Of a DNA stretch of 51,232 nt, positions 1-9,294 are shown one piece after another. Each line of letters starts with the position of its first letter. Position 1 is the first letter of the stretch. The notes under the pieces are model-generated. The model made no database searches and was not told the origin of the DNA. It saw only the letters and a list, made by a program, of their open reading frames with translations. Source of the stretch: an uncultured Lysobacterales bacterium. GTDB taxonomy: Bacteria; Pseudomonadota; Gammaproteobacteria; Xanthomonadales; Xanthomonadaceae. The stretch spans positions 1-51,232 of the forward strand of contig CAMPJI010000008.1 in assembly GCA_946886865.1 (NCBI GenBank), written 5' to 3'. A program made the translations under genes and the position numbers.

Positions 1-155
1 GAGCGGAAATCGGGTCGGTCGGCCATGGGGTCTCTGCTGGAAGGGGGCGCGGGTCGGGTTGCCGCGTGCCCGTGGTTGACACGCGGGCCCGGCGTGCGGG
101 CAAGCTGGGCATCTTGGCGGCCCATGCGCCGCACGATGAACGGAGATACGGAACG
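1..155. other. Left edge and upstream region of the esterase gene
   Basis: This stretch holds the upstream region of the GDSL esterase gene. On the minus strand an ATG at 26-24 opens a frame (M-A-D-R-P-D-F-R) that runs off the window edge. In many gammaproteobacteria a divergent ABC-transporter ATPase gene faces the TesA-like esterase gene, so this could be its first codons, but eight residues cannot prove it. No clear promoter hexamers were seen. Confidence 0.25.
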
Positions 156-833
156 ATGACATCCAGATATGCGGCATGGCGCCACCGCGTTCAATGTGCC
201 ATCGGTTTGCTGGTGCTGGCGTGCGCGATCGCGGTGCCGGCGTTCGCTCAGTCCAGCGCAGCCGCGACCGCGCTGCCCGCCGGCCAGCGCACGGTGCTGG
301 TCATGGGCGATTCGCTGTCGGCGGCCTACGGCCTGCGCGCGTCGGAAGGATGGGTCGCGCTGCTGGGTCAGCGGCTGTCGCGCGAACATCCGCGCTGGCA
401 CGTGGTGAATGCCAGCGTCAGTGGCGAGACCAGCGCCGGCGGCGCCTCGCGCATCGTCGGCGAGCTGCGCCGGCACCGGCCCGAGGTGGTGGTGATCGAA
501 CTGGGCGCCAACGACGGCCTGCGCGGGCTGCCCACGCTGCAGACCCGCATCAACCTCGCCCGGATGATCGGTGCGGCGCACGGGGCGGGTGCGGAGGTGC
601 TGCTGGTCGGCATGCGCATGCCGCCCAACCTGGGTGCGGACTACACGCGCGCGTTCGAGGAGAACTACGACGCGCTGGCCGAGCGCTACGACACCGCGCT
701 GCTGCCGTTCCTGCTGGAGCCCATCGCGCTGGACGAGGCCGCCTTCCAGGGCGACAACCTGCACCCGGTGGCGTCGGCGCAGCCCAGGCTGCTCGAGCAC
801 GTGTGGCCGGCGCTGGAGCCGTTGCTGGATTGA
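156..833 (+). CDS. Secreted GDSL-family arylesterase / TesA-like lysophospholipase
   Basis: Predicted periplasmic SGNH hydrolase of 225 aa acting on acyl or aryl esters. Residues 1-32 form a signal peptide ending AFA-Q. The GDSL block carries the nucleophile (V-M-G-D-S-L-S, Ser53), the later block contains G-A-N-D-G, and the C-terminal D-N-L-H (Asp200, His203) completes the triad. This is the usual TesA/arylesterase length and block order. The frame opens upstream at 66, but the ATG at 156 is preferred because it begins the signal peptide and follows a CGGAGA Shine-Dalgarno-like sequence at 141-146. Substrate preference cannot be read from sequence, so tesA is not assigned. Confidence 0.88.
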   Translation: MTSRYAAWRHRVQCAIGLLVLACAIAVPAFAQSSAAATALPAGQRTVLVMGDSLSAAYGLRASEGWVALLGQRLSREHPRWHVVNASVSGETSAGGASRIVGELRRHRPEVVVIELGANDGLRGLPTLQTRINLARMIGAAHGAGAEVLLVGMRMPPNLGADYTRAFEENYDALAERYDTALLPFLLEPIALDEAAFQGDNLHPVASAQPRLLEHVWPALEPLLD

Positions 834-912
834 GGCGGGACCAGCGCCGCTCGAACAGCACCCCCTACGCCCACCTACAATCCGACGACGCCTACCCGAC
901 CGGAGCCACCCC

Positions 913-1509
913 ATGCTGACCTTCCACCACTGCCCGCAGACCCGCTCCTCCAGCGTGCGCTGGCTGCTGGAGGAACTGGGCATCGACTACACGGTCGAGC
1001 GCGTGGACCTGCGGGCCGAAGGCGGGGTGCCCGATGCGTACCGGGCCGTGCAGCCGCACAAGAAGGTGCCGGCGATTGTCCATGACGGCGTCACCGTCAC
1101 CGAGCGCTCGGCGATCACGATCTACCTGTGCGATGCCTTCCCGGACGCCGGCTTGGCGCCGGCCATCGGCGATCCACGCCGCGGGCCGTACCTGAGCTGG
1201 CTGGCCTACAGCGATGCGGTGATGGACCCGAATATCGCCGCGCGCTTCAACAAGTGGCAGTACGACCCGCGGACCGTGTCATTCGGCACGTTCGAGGACA
1301 TGCTGGCGCACGTGGAGCGCACGCTGGCGGCGCACGACTACGTCACCGGTGACGCGTTCACCGCGGCCGATGTCCAGGTCGGCAGCCTGCTCAACTGGAC
1401 CGTGCGCGTGTTCAAGCTGGTCCCGGAGAGCCCGGCGATCAGCGCCTACCTGGACCGGCTGCAGGCGCGGGAGGCGTTCCAGCGCGCGCAGGCGCTGGAC
1501 GCCGCCTGA
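913..1509 (+). CDS. Glutathione S-transferase family protein
   Basis: Cytosolic GST-like protein of 198 aa. The N-terminal thioredoxin-like half has the Ser-type start (T-R-S-S-S-V-R-W-L-L-E-E), the cis-Pro loop (K-K-V-P-A-I-V) and a glutathione gamma-glutamyl site variant (T-E-R-S-A-I). The C-terminal helical half includes Y-V-T-G-D-A-F-T-A-A-D-V, the usual N-capping box region. The start at ATG 913 gives a normal GST N-terminus; the frame is open upstream only because of high GC. It ends 1 nt before the stop of the convergent anti-sigma-like gene. The electrophile substrate is unknown. Confidence 0.85.
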   Translation: MLTFHHCPQTRSSSVRWLLEELGIDYTVERVDLRAEGGVPDAYRAVQPHKKVPAIVHDGVTVTERSAITIYLCDAFPDAGLAPAIGDPRRGPYLSWLAYSDAVMDPNIAARFNKWQYDPRTVSFGTFEDMLAHVERTLAAHDYVTGDAFTAADVQVGSLLNWTVRVFKLVPESPAISAYLDRLQAREAFQRAQALDAA

Positions 1510-1510
1510 C

Positions 1511-1980
1511 TCAGCCCGGCGCGGCACCGGCGTCGTCGCCGCGGCGCAGGTGCTGCAGCCCCCACGTCATCGCCGCGCACAACGCGACCGCCCCGGCCCA
1601 GCCCGTCACGGCGCCGGCGCCATCGGGCAGCAGGCCGGTGAACGCCGGCATCCACTGCGGCCCGTACATCGCCAGCGCGCCGGCGGCCACGACCGCCAAC
1701 AGCCCCGACAGCAGCCGCTGCAGCCAGGCCTCGACGCGCTCGTCCAGTCGCGGCGCGCCTGCCACGCGCGCGGCGACCTGCGCGGCGAAGTCGGCCGGCA
1801 TCGGCGACACCGGCGGCTGGCGCAGGGCGCGGGCGATCATGCGGTACTGCGCGGTGCGTGCATCGCCGTGGCCGGCATCCAGCTTCAAGCGTTCCGCGCG
1901 CAGTGCGCGTTCCTGGGCCTCCCACGCGCGCGGGTCGATCCCGGCGTCTTCGGGGGTTGGCGTGTCGCGGTCGACGGGGT

Positions 1981-1984
<4 letters not shown>
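1511..1984 (-). CDS. Membrane protein coupled to ECF sigma factor, candidate anti-sigma factor
   Basis: 157 aa protein. The N-terminal ~100 residues are hydrophilic, with R-M-I-A-R-A-L-R-Q-P-P and P-A-D-F-A-A-Q-V-A-A-R-V, the pattern seen in RpoE-linked regulators. Two hydrophobic segments follow (around L-L-S-G-L-L-A-V-V-A-A-G and A-G-A-V-A-L-C-A-A-M-T-W). Its ATG overlaps the sigma factor stop as ATGA, so the two are probably translationally coupled. The position and topology suggest an anti-sigma factor. It lacks the HxxxCxxC zinc motif of ZAS-type anti-sigmas, having a single Cys inside the second hydrophobic segment. Function is inferred from context. Confidence 0.7.
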
Positions 1985-2556
<572 letters not shown>

Positions 2557-2628
2557 GGGGCGCGTCCGTGCGGGGCGCGGATTGGACGAAGGGTGGCCAT
2601 CGCCCCAGTGGATACGCCCAGCAGCGGA

Positions 2629-2678
2629 CCGGTTGCAAGCACCCGGCCGGTCCGCGTCGCTTTGGAACGTGCAACCGG
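2629..2678. promoter_or_regulatory. 9-bp inverted repeat in the divergent sigma-factor promoter region
   Basis: CCGGTTGCA at 2629-2637 is repeated perfectly in inverse as TGCAACCGG at 2670-2678, with 32 nt between. It sits between the divergent starts of the ECF sigma gene (2556) and the small membrane protein gene (2739). A GGAAC element at 2664-2668 followed 15 nt later by CGTCC resembles an ECF-type -35/-10 pair reading toward 2739, with slightly short spacing. It could be an operator or a chance GC-rich repeat. Confidence 0.3.
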
Positions 2679-2738
2679 CAGCGCGTCCGCCGTATCCCTT
2701 GCCGCACGTCGCATCCCGCGCCTGACCGAGACCCCGCC

Positions 2739-3065
2739 ATGAACCTCGAAGTCCTCATCCCCATCACCCTGTTCGTCTGCATCGCCTACGCCATCAAGGC
2801 GGTGGTCGACGCCCGCGTCCGCAGCAAGCTGATCGCCAGCAACGGCTCGGAGGACCTGGTGCGCGCCATGCTCGCCGGCGAGGAGCAGCACCGTCGCCAC
2901 GCCTCGCTGCGCTGGGGCATCGTGCTGACCGCGCTGGCCCTGGGCTTCGCCCTCATCGAAGGCTTCGCCTGGGACGAAGTCACCCCGGGCGTGATCGCCG
3001 TGCTGCTGGGCGTCACCGGCCTGGGCAACCTCGCCTTCTACCTGGTCTCGCGCCGCATCCGCTGA
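2739..3065 (+). CDS. Small inner-membrane protein, DUF6249-like
   Basis: 108 aa with three predicted membrane segments: residues ~4-22 (V-L-I-P-I-T-L-F-V-C-I-A-Y-A-I), ~63-80 (G-I-V-L-T-A-L-A-L-G-F-A-L-I) and ~86-104. The cytosolic loop between the first two is charged. This small three-TM architecture with R-H-A-S-L-R-W-G before TM2 resembles DUF6249-type proteins often found near sigma/anti-sigma genes in Xanthomonadaceae. The ATG at 2739 puts the first TM at the N-terminus. It is divergent from the ECF sigma gene, so co-regulation is plausible but inferred. Confidence 0.75.
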   Translation: MNLEVLIPITLFVCIAYAIKAVVDARVRSKLIASNGSEDLVRAMLAGEEQHRRHASLRWGIVLTALALGFALIEGFAWDEVTPGVIAVLLGVTGLGNLAFYLVSRRIR

Positions 3066-3090
3066 TGCCGTCGCGCGCCGGCCCCGCCCG

Positions 3091-3330
3091 TCAGTCGTCG
3101 GGCGGGGTCAGGTGCGCTTCGAAGCGGTCGTGCACGTGCCGGTTGATGTAGCGGTTCAGGCCCCGCCCGTCTTCGGCCAGCCGCTGCATGTCGGCGATGG
3201 CGCCGGCACCACAGGAGGCGACGGAGTAGCGATACGTGGCGCCGTCCTTGAAGCGTACGACCAGCGCGTCGTCTTCGATCCGATATGCCGCCACGCCCGA
3301 GGACCCGGCCCGGTCGGCATAGCGCTCCAC
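3091..3330 (-). CDS. KTSC-domain-like small protein
   Basis: 79 aa. The core (V-A-A-Y-R-I-E-D-D-A-L-V-V-R-F-K-D-G-A) followed by Y-R-Y-S-V matches the pattern of KTSC-type small beta domains, in which a short strand motif with 'F.dG..Y.Y' is typical. The start is GTG at 3330, only 3 nt after the stop of the M23 peptidase gene, so it is probably co-transcribed and coupled. Biochemical function of this family is not established. Confidence 0.65.
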   Translation of the reverse strand: MERYADRAGSSGVAAYRIEDDALVVRFKDGATYRYSVASCGAGAIADMQRLAEDGRGLNRYINRHVHDRFEAHLTPPDD

Positions 3331-3333
3331 CGG

Positions 3334-4134
3334 TCAGCGTCCGCCCAGCAACGAGTAGGGATTGATGGCACTGCCCTCCCACCACCGCTTTTCCGGGCCC
3401 AGCAGGAAGATGGCGAAGTGCAGGTGCGGCGCGTCGTCGCTCGCGTTGCCGGTACTGCCGACGTAACCGATGACCTGCCCGCGGCGGATCGTATCGCCCT
3501 CGTCCAGCCCTGCCGCATACCGGTCCAGGTGCGCGTAGTAGTAGGCGTAGCGGCCGGTCGGCTCGAACTGGTAGACCGTCAGCCCGCCCGCGTCGCTGGT
3601 GAACAGCTTCTCGACCGTCCCGTCGGCCACCGCCACGACCGGCGTGCCGCGCGGCGCCATGATGTCGATGGCGTCGTGCACGCGGCTCTGTCCACGCGCA
3701 TCGTTGAACGTATCCAGCAGGGCCCCGACCCGGACCCCCTGGACAGGGATCAGCAGCCCCGACGGACCTTCGGTACGCATGACCGAACGCGCCGGCGGCG
3801 CCGGACGCGGTGCCGTGCCGGGAACCGCAGCGTCCGACGGCAGGTCGGGCGTTGGTGGCGGCGTGACCGCAGTGTCCGGCAGGGGCACCGGGGTGCGTTC
3901 GATGGGTGCCGGGGCCGGTCGGCCCGTGCGGGCGCCGTCGGCCGGGTCGGCCGGGTCCGCGGCAGGGCGGGTGCGATCGACGGACGGGTACGTCGCCGGC
4001 GGCGCGTTGCGGGTCATGGCGAAGTACAGCAGGTTGGCGCCGACCAGCAGGCCCACCGCGAACAACAGGACCGCACGCACGATGCGCGCGCCGCGGGTGC
4101 GCGTGCCGGCGGGGGTGGGGTCTCGGTCGCTCAT
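3334..4134 (-). CDS. Membrane-anchored M23 (LytM-type) peptidase
   Basis: 266 aa. An N-terminal cytosolic stub and one membrane helix (residues ~18-36, A-V-L-L-F-A-V-G-L-L-V-G-A-N-L-L) are followed by a Pro/Thr-rich periplasmic linker and a C-terminal M23 domain from about residue 125. The zinc site is intact: V-H-D-A-I-D supplies HxxxD and A-P-H-L-H-F supplies HxH. Members cleave peptidoglycan cross-bridges or activate amidases. The ATG at 4134 is chosen because GGGGAGG lies just upstream; the frame continues further but without a ribosome site. The KTSC-like gene follows 3 nt downstream. Confidence 0.88.
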   Translation of the reverse strand: MSDRDPTPAGTRTRGARIVRAVLLFAVGLLVGANLLYFAMTRNAPPATYPSVDRTRPAADPADPADGARTGRPAPAPIERTPVPLPDTAVTPPPTPDLPSDAAVPGTAPRPAPPARSVMRTEGPSGLLIPVQGVRVGALLDTFNDARGQSRVHDAIDIMAPRGTPVVAVADGTVEKLFTSDAGGLTVYQFEPTGRYAYYYAHLDRYAAGLDEGDTIRRGQVIGYVGSTGNASDDAPHLHFAIFLLGPEKRWWEGSAINPYSLLGGR

Positions 4135-4574
4135 GGCGACACCTCCCCACGACGACCGCGGCGTGCGGCGCGTGAGCGACAGGTGCGCGTGCACGGCAGG
4201 AAAGGGGTGAGAGCTCGGGGAGTGGGGCGCATGCACAGCCTCGGAACCGTGGACGGCCGATGCTGCCGCATCCGCGGCGGGCGGCCGCGTGAAGGGACCG
4301 GACGCATGTTCATGCGCCGGTCCGTGCCTTCTGCCGGGATGCGCACCGCCGCACGTCGCCCCACAACGTGGCCCGTGAACCGTTCATGGCGCGATCCGCC
4401 GTCCGCGCATGGCCCGCCCGACACGCGTTGAGGGCCGCTGGAGGCGATGCCTGTCCGCCTCGCGAACCCGCGCCCGGTGTGCCGTCCGTCGCCCGGGGTC
4501 GCACGAGTAACACACCATCAACGCAGCGGCGGTAGAGTCGTTTTCGCGGGGGAGCTCGACACTGGAGCACAGGC
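4135..4574. other. Intergenic region between divergent genes
   Basis: 440 nt separating the M23 peptidase gene and the small ORF at 4575. Open frames here are GC-driven shadows with no recognisable protein. It presumably holds the divergent promoters, but no convincing -35/-10 pair was found. Confidence 0.4.
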
Positions 4575-4829
4575 ATGATGATTGCGCATCGTGTTGACAG
4601 CGTGTCGCCGACGGATACGGCCACCGTGTCGCGGGACATCGAATCGCTCGCCCTCACCTACGGCGTCGAGGCGCGTCGCCACTACGGCGATTGCAGCTGG
4701 GACGACGTCTGCGTGCACCTGGCGGCCGGATGGCCGCGCCTGTGCGCGGCGCGCGGCCCGGGCTGGGAGGCCGTGGCCGGCCTGGTCCGGAGCGGCTGGC
4801 TGAGCGCACATGCACACCAGCCTGCCTGA
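4575..4829 (+). CDS. Hypothetical small protein
   Basis: 84 aa soluble protein. It reads S-R-D-I-E-S-L-A-L-T-Y-G-V-E-A-R-R-H-Y then D-C-S-W-D-D-V-C-V-H-L, with regularly spaced Trp residues and three Cys. CTGGAG at 4562-4567 sits 7 nt before the ATG, supporting the start. It converges on ligD, leaving about 40 nt between the 3' ends. The family is not recognised. The frame could still be non-coding, but the ribosome site and non-shadow composition favour a real gene. Confidence 0.55.
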   Translation: MMIAHRVDSVSPTDTATVSRDIESLALTYGVEARRHYGDCSWDDVCVHLAAGWPRLCAARGPGWEAVAGLVRSGWLSAHAHQPA

Positions 4830-4869
4830 CCTGCTCGCGTAAAGAAGCGCGCGCGGCCGCGCGTGCGCT

Positions 4870-7353
4870 CTAACCCTCGGACCTGGCGAGGTCGGGAAGC
4901 CGCTGCGTGGCGGCGCCGCTCCACCCCTCCCATACATCGCCCTTGAGGCGCGCCGCCCGCTGCAGCGCGCGCGCCATCGGATAGTCGGCGCCCGAGCGCG
5001 TGCGCCCGAGTTCCGACCAGCGCAGCGGCACCGCCACGCCCGCCTCCTTGCGTGCGCGCAGCGACCAGCTGGCGACACTGGTCGCCCCCCGGCCGTTGCG
5101 CAGCCAGTCGATGAAGATCACGCCCGTGCGCTTCGCCTTGCTGGCAGTGGCGACATAGCGCGTGGGCTGGTGCGTTGCCATGGCATCGGCGAAGGCTTCG
5201 CAGAAGTCGCGCACCTGCGTCCAGGTCGGCCCCGGCTGGATCGGCACCACCACGTGCAGGCCCTTGCCGCCCGACAGCCGCACGAAGCTGACCAGGCCCG
5301 CCTGCTCCAGCTTGTCGCGGATGTCGCGTGCCCCCGAGACGATCGCTTTCCACGCCACGCCCTCGCCCGGGTCCAGGTCGAACACCAGCCGGTCGGGGTG
5401 CTCGACATCGCCCACGCGCGCGCCCCACGGGTGCAGTTCCAGGGTGTTCATCTGCACCAGGTCCATCAGCCCGGCGAGGTCGTCGATGAAGAGGTAGTCG
5501 TCGCTGCCGCCGCCCTTCTCACGGATCGGCGTTGCGTGCACGTTGGCGCCCAGCGTATCGGCATGGTGCTTCTGGAAAAAGCACGTGCCTTCCACGCCGT
5601 CGGGGCAGCGCAGCAGCGACAGCGGCCGGTTGACCACCTCCGGCAGCAGGTGCGGCGCGATGGCGCGGTAGTAATCGGCCACGTCCTGCTTGGTCAGCTT
5701 GAGGGCCGGGTACACCACGCGCCCTGGACTGCTGATGGTGGCGTCCTGGGTTGTCGCTTGTTCGCCCACGTCACGTACTCCCTTGTCATCGCGGATCCGC
5801 ATGAAGCTGGCGTGCCGCAGCAGCCCCTCCTTGCCCCAGCCGCGGTACGCCACCTCCACCACCACGGCCGGTTCGACCCAATGCACGTCGCGCGCATTGA
5901 ACGGGACATGCGCGGGCAGCTCCAGTACCGCCGCCTTGCGCTGGTCGCGGCGCAGGCGGTCGCCCAACCGCCGCAGCAGCGCATCGTTGAAGCCCGTACC
6001 GACGCGGCCGACGTAGCGCATGCGCCCGTGGTCGAACGTCGCCAGCAGCAGCGACCCGAAGCCGCGGCGCGACCCTTTGGGCGCGGTGTAGCCCACCACC
6101 ACGAACTCGTCGGCCTGCGAGTGCTTGACCTTCAGCCACGTCGCCGACCGCCCCGGCGTGTAGTGCGCGTCGACCGCCTTGCTGATGATGCCCTCCATGC
6201 CCTGCCCGCCACTGGCCTCGAACACGCGCGCACCGTGGCCGACGATGTGCTGGCTGTAGGCGACCGCGCCGGCGTCGGCCCCGGCCAGCAGCTCCTCCAG
6301 CAGCGCCTTGCGCTCGACCAGTGCGGTGCGCGTCAGGTCGACGTGCTCCAGCACCGGCACGTCGAAGACGACGTAGCGGAGCGTGGCGGTGTCGCGGCCG
6401 GACAGGGTGTGCTGGAGCGAGGCGAAGTCGCTGCGGCCGTCCGTGTCCAGCGCGATCAGTTCGCCGTCCAGGCAGCCGTGGTCCAGCCCCAGGGCCTCCA
6501 ATGCGGCAACGATGTGCGGGTGGTCGCCGGTCCAGTCCAGGCCGTTGCGCGAGCGCAGCTGCACGCGGCCCTTCTCGATGTCGGCCAGCATCCGGTAGCC
6601 GTCCCACTTGAGCTCGTGCAGCCAGGCGTCGCCCGATGGCGGCGCCGACTTGAGCGTGGCCAGTTGCGGTTGCGGCAGCGGGCCGCGCCAGTGGCGCGCG
6701 CCGTCCAGCGCGCAGGCGCGGTCCGCCCAGTCCTTTCGCTTCGGCTCTCGCGGCGTCGCCGCTTTCCGGGTCGCAGGCGCCTTCGCTTTGCCGCGGGCGG
6801 CGCGCTTGGGCGGCGACCGGCCCGTCCCGCCCTTGTCCGGCGGCACGAAGTCGTCGGCCTCGGCGTCGATGGCCTCGGTATCGTCGCGCTTGATCAGCAG
6901 CCACTGCGGCTTGCTGCCGCGCATGCCGGTGCGCACCAGCTTCCAGCCGCCGCGCAGCACCGCGCCTTCGAGCACGAAATCCAGCTTGCCGGCCACGACC
7001 GATTCCAGCGGGTCGCCCTGGCAGCTCCACACACCCTCGTCGAACACGTCCACGTGCCCGGCGCCGTAGTGGCCCTCCGGGATGTCGCCCTCGAAGGCGG
7101 CGTAGTCCAGCGGATGGTCCTCGACCTCCACCGCCAGCCGCTTCTCGCCCACCCGCAACGACGGCCCCTTGGGCACCGCCCAGCTCTTGAGCGCGCCGTC
7201 CATCTCCAGCCGGAAGTCGTAATGGCGCGCACGCGCGTGGTGCAGCTGCACCACGAAGATCGGCCGCTTGCCGCGCCGCCTGGACGCGCCTTCGCCGCTG
7301 GGCTCGGGCGTGCCGTCGAAGCGGCGCTTGCGGGCGTATTCGCGCAGGCTCAT
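4870..7353 (-). CDS. ligD: Multifunctional DNA ligase D for NHEJ
   Basis: 827 aa, three-domain ATP-dependent ligase that processes and seals double-strand breaks with Ku. The N-terminal 3'-phosphoesterase domain (about 1-160) shows H-Y-D-F-R-L-E and L-K-S-W-A-V-P-K-G-P-S. A basic linker follows. The ligase domain carries the nucleotidyl-transfer motif E-L-K-W-D-G-Y-R (Lys249 is the adenylated residue) and a C-terminal OB fold. The C-terminal primase-polymerase domain (about 530-820) contains F-D-L-D-P-G-E-G with catalytic acidic residues. The PE-LIG-POL order and length match the Pseudomonas-type enzyme. It starts 18 nt downstream of ku, indicating an operon. Confidence 0.97.
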   Translation of the reverse strand: MSLREYARKRRFDGTPEPSGEGASRRRGKRPIFVVQLHHARARHYDFRLEMDGALKSWAVPKGPSLRVGEKRLAVEVEDHPLDYAAFEGDIPEGHYGAGHVDVFDEGVWSCQGDPLESVVAGKLDFVLEGAVLRGGWKLVRTGMRGSKPQWLLIKRDDTEAIDAEADDFVPPDKGGTGRSPPKRAARGKAKAPATRKAATPREPKRKDWADRACALDGARHWRGPLPQPQLATLKSAPPSGDAWLHELKWDGYRMLADIEKGRVQLRSRNGLDWTGDHPHIVAALEALGLDHGCLDGELIALDTDGRSDFASLQHTLSGRDTATLRYVVFDVPVLEHVDLTRTALVERKALLEELLAGADAGAVAYSQHIVGHGARVFEASGGQGMEGIISKAVDAHYTPGRSATWLKVKHSQADEFVVVGYTAPKGSRRGFGSLLLATFDHGRMRYVGRVGTGFNDALLRRLGDRLRRDQRKAAVLELPAHVPFNARDVHWVEPAVVVEVAYRGWGKEGLLRHASFMRIRDDKGVRDVGEQATTQDATISSPGRVVYPALKLTKQDVADYYRAIAPHLLPEVVNRPLSLLRCPDGVEGTCFFQKHHADTLGANVHATPIREKGGGSDDYLFIDDLAGLMDLVQMNTLELHPWGARVGDVEHPDRLVFDLDPGEGVAWKAIVSGARDIRDKLEQAGLVSFVRLSGGKGLHVVVPIQPGPTWTQVRDFCEAFADAMATHQPTRYVATASKAKRTGVIFIDWLRNGRGATSVASWSLRARKEAGVAVPLRWSELGRTRSGADYPMARALQRAARLKGDVWEGWSGAATQRLPDLARSEG

Positions 7354-7371
7354 GCAGGGCCCCGGCCCGGG

Positions 7372-8355
7372 TCAGGCCGCCTTGCGGGCCTTGGACCGGG
7401 ACGCGGTCTTCTTGCTGGCCGCCTTGCCGGCCTTCTTCGCGGTCGACTTGCCGGTGGATTTCTTGGCCGCCTTCTTGGTCGCCTTTTTCGCCTTCGTCGA
7501 CTTGGCGGCCTTGGTGGTCTTGGTGGTCTTGGAAGCCGTCTTCTTCGCCGGGGTGCGCGTGTTGCGGTCGATCGACTGCTGCAACAGCGCCATGAAGTCG
7601 ACGACGTTGGTCGTGGCGTCCTCGGCGACTTCAGGCTCCTCGTCCTCGCGCTCTACCACGCCTTTCGCCTTCATGCGCTTCTGGATGACGTCGTGCAGGC
7701 GTTCGCGGAACTCATCCCGGTACTGCTCCGGGTCCCACGTGCTGGTCATGGATTCGATGAGCTGTTCGGAGAACTTCAGTTCCTTGTCGGTGATGCGGTA
7801 GTCGCCCTTGGCCCCCTCCGGGATGCGGTACTCGTCCACGTCCACCAGTTCCTGCGGGTACCGCATCATCAGCAGCATCAACGCATGGCCGCAGGGCACG
7901 ATGGCGCACAGGTGCTCACGCGTGCGGATCACCACGCGCGCCACACCCACCTTGCCGGTGCGGGCGAGGGACTCGCGCAACAGGACGTAACCTTTCTCGG
8001 CTTTCTTCGCCGGCACCAGCACGTAGGGCTTCTCGAAGTATTGCGGGGCGACCGCGTCACGTTCGACGAACGCCTCGACCTCGATCGCATCATGGCTTTC
8101 AGGAGCGGCCGACTTGATGTCGTCCGGCTCCAGCACGACGTAACTGCCCTTGTCGTACTCGAACGCCTTGACGATGTCCTTCCACGCCACCTCCTCGCCG
8201 GTCTCGGCGTTGACGCGCTCGTAGCGGATCGGCGTGTTGTTGCGCGAGTCGAGCATGCGGAACGAGATGTCGGTGCGCTTCTCACCGGACATCAGCGACA
8301 CGGGGATGTTGAGCAGGCCGAAGGACAGGGTGCCGGTCCAGACGGGGCGTGCCAT
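7372..8355 (-). CDS. ku: Ku homodimeric DNA end-binding protein
   Basis: 327 aa bacterial Ku, which encircles broken DNA ends and recruits LigD. The core opens with M-A-R-P-V-W-T-G-T-L-S-F-G-L-L-N-I-P-V and contains the bridge and dimer regions up to about residue 255. The C-terminal ~65 residues are Lys/Ala-rich (repeated T-K-K-A-A-K-K style), a tail known in some Ku proteins to modulate DNA binding and sliding. CGGAG precedes the ATG. It lies directly upstream of ligD, so the pair forms a complete minimal NHEJ system. Confidence 0.97.
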   Translation of the reverse strand: MARPVWTGTLSFGLLNIPVSLMSGEKRTDISFRMLDSRNNTPIRYERVNAETGEEVAWKDIVKAFEYDKGSYVVLEPDDIKSAAPESHDAIEVEAFVERDAVAPQYFEKPYVLVPAKKAEKGYVLLRESLARTGKVGVARVVIRTREHLCAIVPCGHALMLLMMRYPQELVDVDEYRIPEGAKGDYRITDKELKFSEQLIESMTSTWDPEQYRDEFRERLHDVIQKRMKAKGVVEREDEEPEVAEDATTNVVDFMALLQQSIDRNTRTPAKKTASKTTKTTKAAKSTKAKKATKKAAKKSTGKSTAKKAGKAASKKTASRSKARKAA

Positions 8356-8427
8356 GGCGGACTCCGGGTGCGTCGCGGGGCGGGCGGCCGAGCATGCTGG
8401 GCACGTCGTGATGCCCGCGTCGCCAGC

Positions 8428-8706
8428 TCACCCGCGTTTTCGGGCGGCCAGCCGGCGGTTGCGCCGGTAGATCAGCTGGCCGATGACCGCCGTCACCAAC
8501 AGGGCCAGGTTGGTCACGACGAACACCCAGTTGCCCACCAGCCAGCTGTAGATCGTGAAGCCGGTGCTGGCGGTGAGCTGGCCGACGAACAGCCACTGCG
8601 AGAGGCCGTCGGTACGGCACTCCTTCCACTCCTTGTAGACCTGTCGGCCGAGCGTGGCGAGCAGCACCGCCGAGGCGGCCCAGCCCAGCCAGTCAGCCGG
8701 CGCCAT
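8428..8706 (-). CDS. SemiSWEET/PQ-loop-like small membrane transporter
   Basis: 92 aa with three membrane helices, the size of a SemiSWEET half-transporter that dimerises to move sugars. Helix 1 reads D-W-L-G-W-A-A-S-A-V-L-L-A-T-L-G-R-Q-V-Y-K-E-W; later segments include G-Q-L-T-A-S-T-G-F-T-I-Y-S and N-W-V-F-V-V-T-N. Three in-frame ATGs (8742, 8721, 8706) are separated by a repeated GTCCTCATG; 8706 puts helix 1 at the N-terminus and is preferred, but no start has a strong ribosome site. Substrate is unknown. Confidence 0.7.
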   Translation of the reverse strand: MAPADWLGWAASAVLLATLGRQVYKEWKECRTDGLSQWLFVGQLTASTGFTIYSWLVGNWVFVVTNLALLVTAVIGQLIYRRNRRLAARKRG

Positions 8707-8787
8707 GAGGACCCCGTGCATGAGGACCGCGTGCATGGCCACACCGCGGGTGGTGACGCGCGATCACGCGGTCGTCGGCACCGGGCG

Positions 8788-9201
8788 TCACGAGGCCGAC
8801 AGCGCGCGCTCGATGTCCGCCAGCGGCGAGCGTGTCAGGGTCTTGGACACCTCGGCCACCATGCGCTGGCTGACCTCCTTGTGCAGCAGCGGGCGCATCT
8901 GGCCGAGGGTGCGCGGGTCGGCCACGAGCACCACGTGGTCGTACTCCTGTCGCAGCGCCCCCTCGTTGAGGCGGTGGGCCAGCTGCTTGGCGAAGGTCGC
9001 TTCGTCGATCCGCATGTCCGAGTCCGGCGGCATCACCCCGGACGGGCCGTCGTCGTTGATGTCCTGCGGCTCCAGCACCGAGTCCTGATGTAACGACAGG
9101 CGGGCATCCGTACCGGCATTGCGGAACAGGCGCGCGCCCGTACCGTCGGCCACCATGACCAGAGAATTGGCGGGAATGCGCGGCATCGGCGTGGTCGACA
9201 T
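8788..9201 (-). CDS. Host attachment family protein
   Basis: 137 aa soluble protein of the family annotated as 'protein required for attachment to host cells' (Pfam host_attach). Visible hallmarks are V-M-V-A-D-G-T-G-A-R-L-F near the start and Y-D-H-V-V-L-V-A-D-P-R-T-L-G-Q-M-R followed by L-H-K-E-V-S-Q-R-M-V. The fold resembles archaeal-type release factor/eRF1 domains, and molecular function is not settled despite the name. A strong AAGGAG ribosome site precedes the ATG at 9201. Confidence 0.85.
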   Translation of the reverse strand: MSTTPMPRIPANSLVMVADGTGARLFRNAGTDARLSLHQDSVLEPQDINDDGPSGVMPPDSDMRIDEATFAKQLAHRLNEGALRQEYDHVVLVADPRTLGQMRPLLHKEVSQRMVAEVSKTLTRSPLADIERALSAS

Positions 9202-9294
9202 GGAAGCTCCTTCAGGTGGGGGACCCCGACCTTAGGCGTGCGCGCGTTACGACCGCGATGATGCGATGCGAAGGATTCGTGCAGCCCGCGGTGC

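Noticed and set aside
5170..9093. Very long plus-strand open frame (about 1300 codons) across ligD and ku
   Set aside because: It is antisense to two unmistakable genes, is dominated by Arg/Val/His/Leu from GC-rich reverse codons and has no domain or ribosome site.
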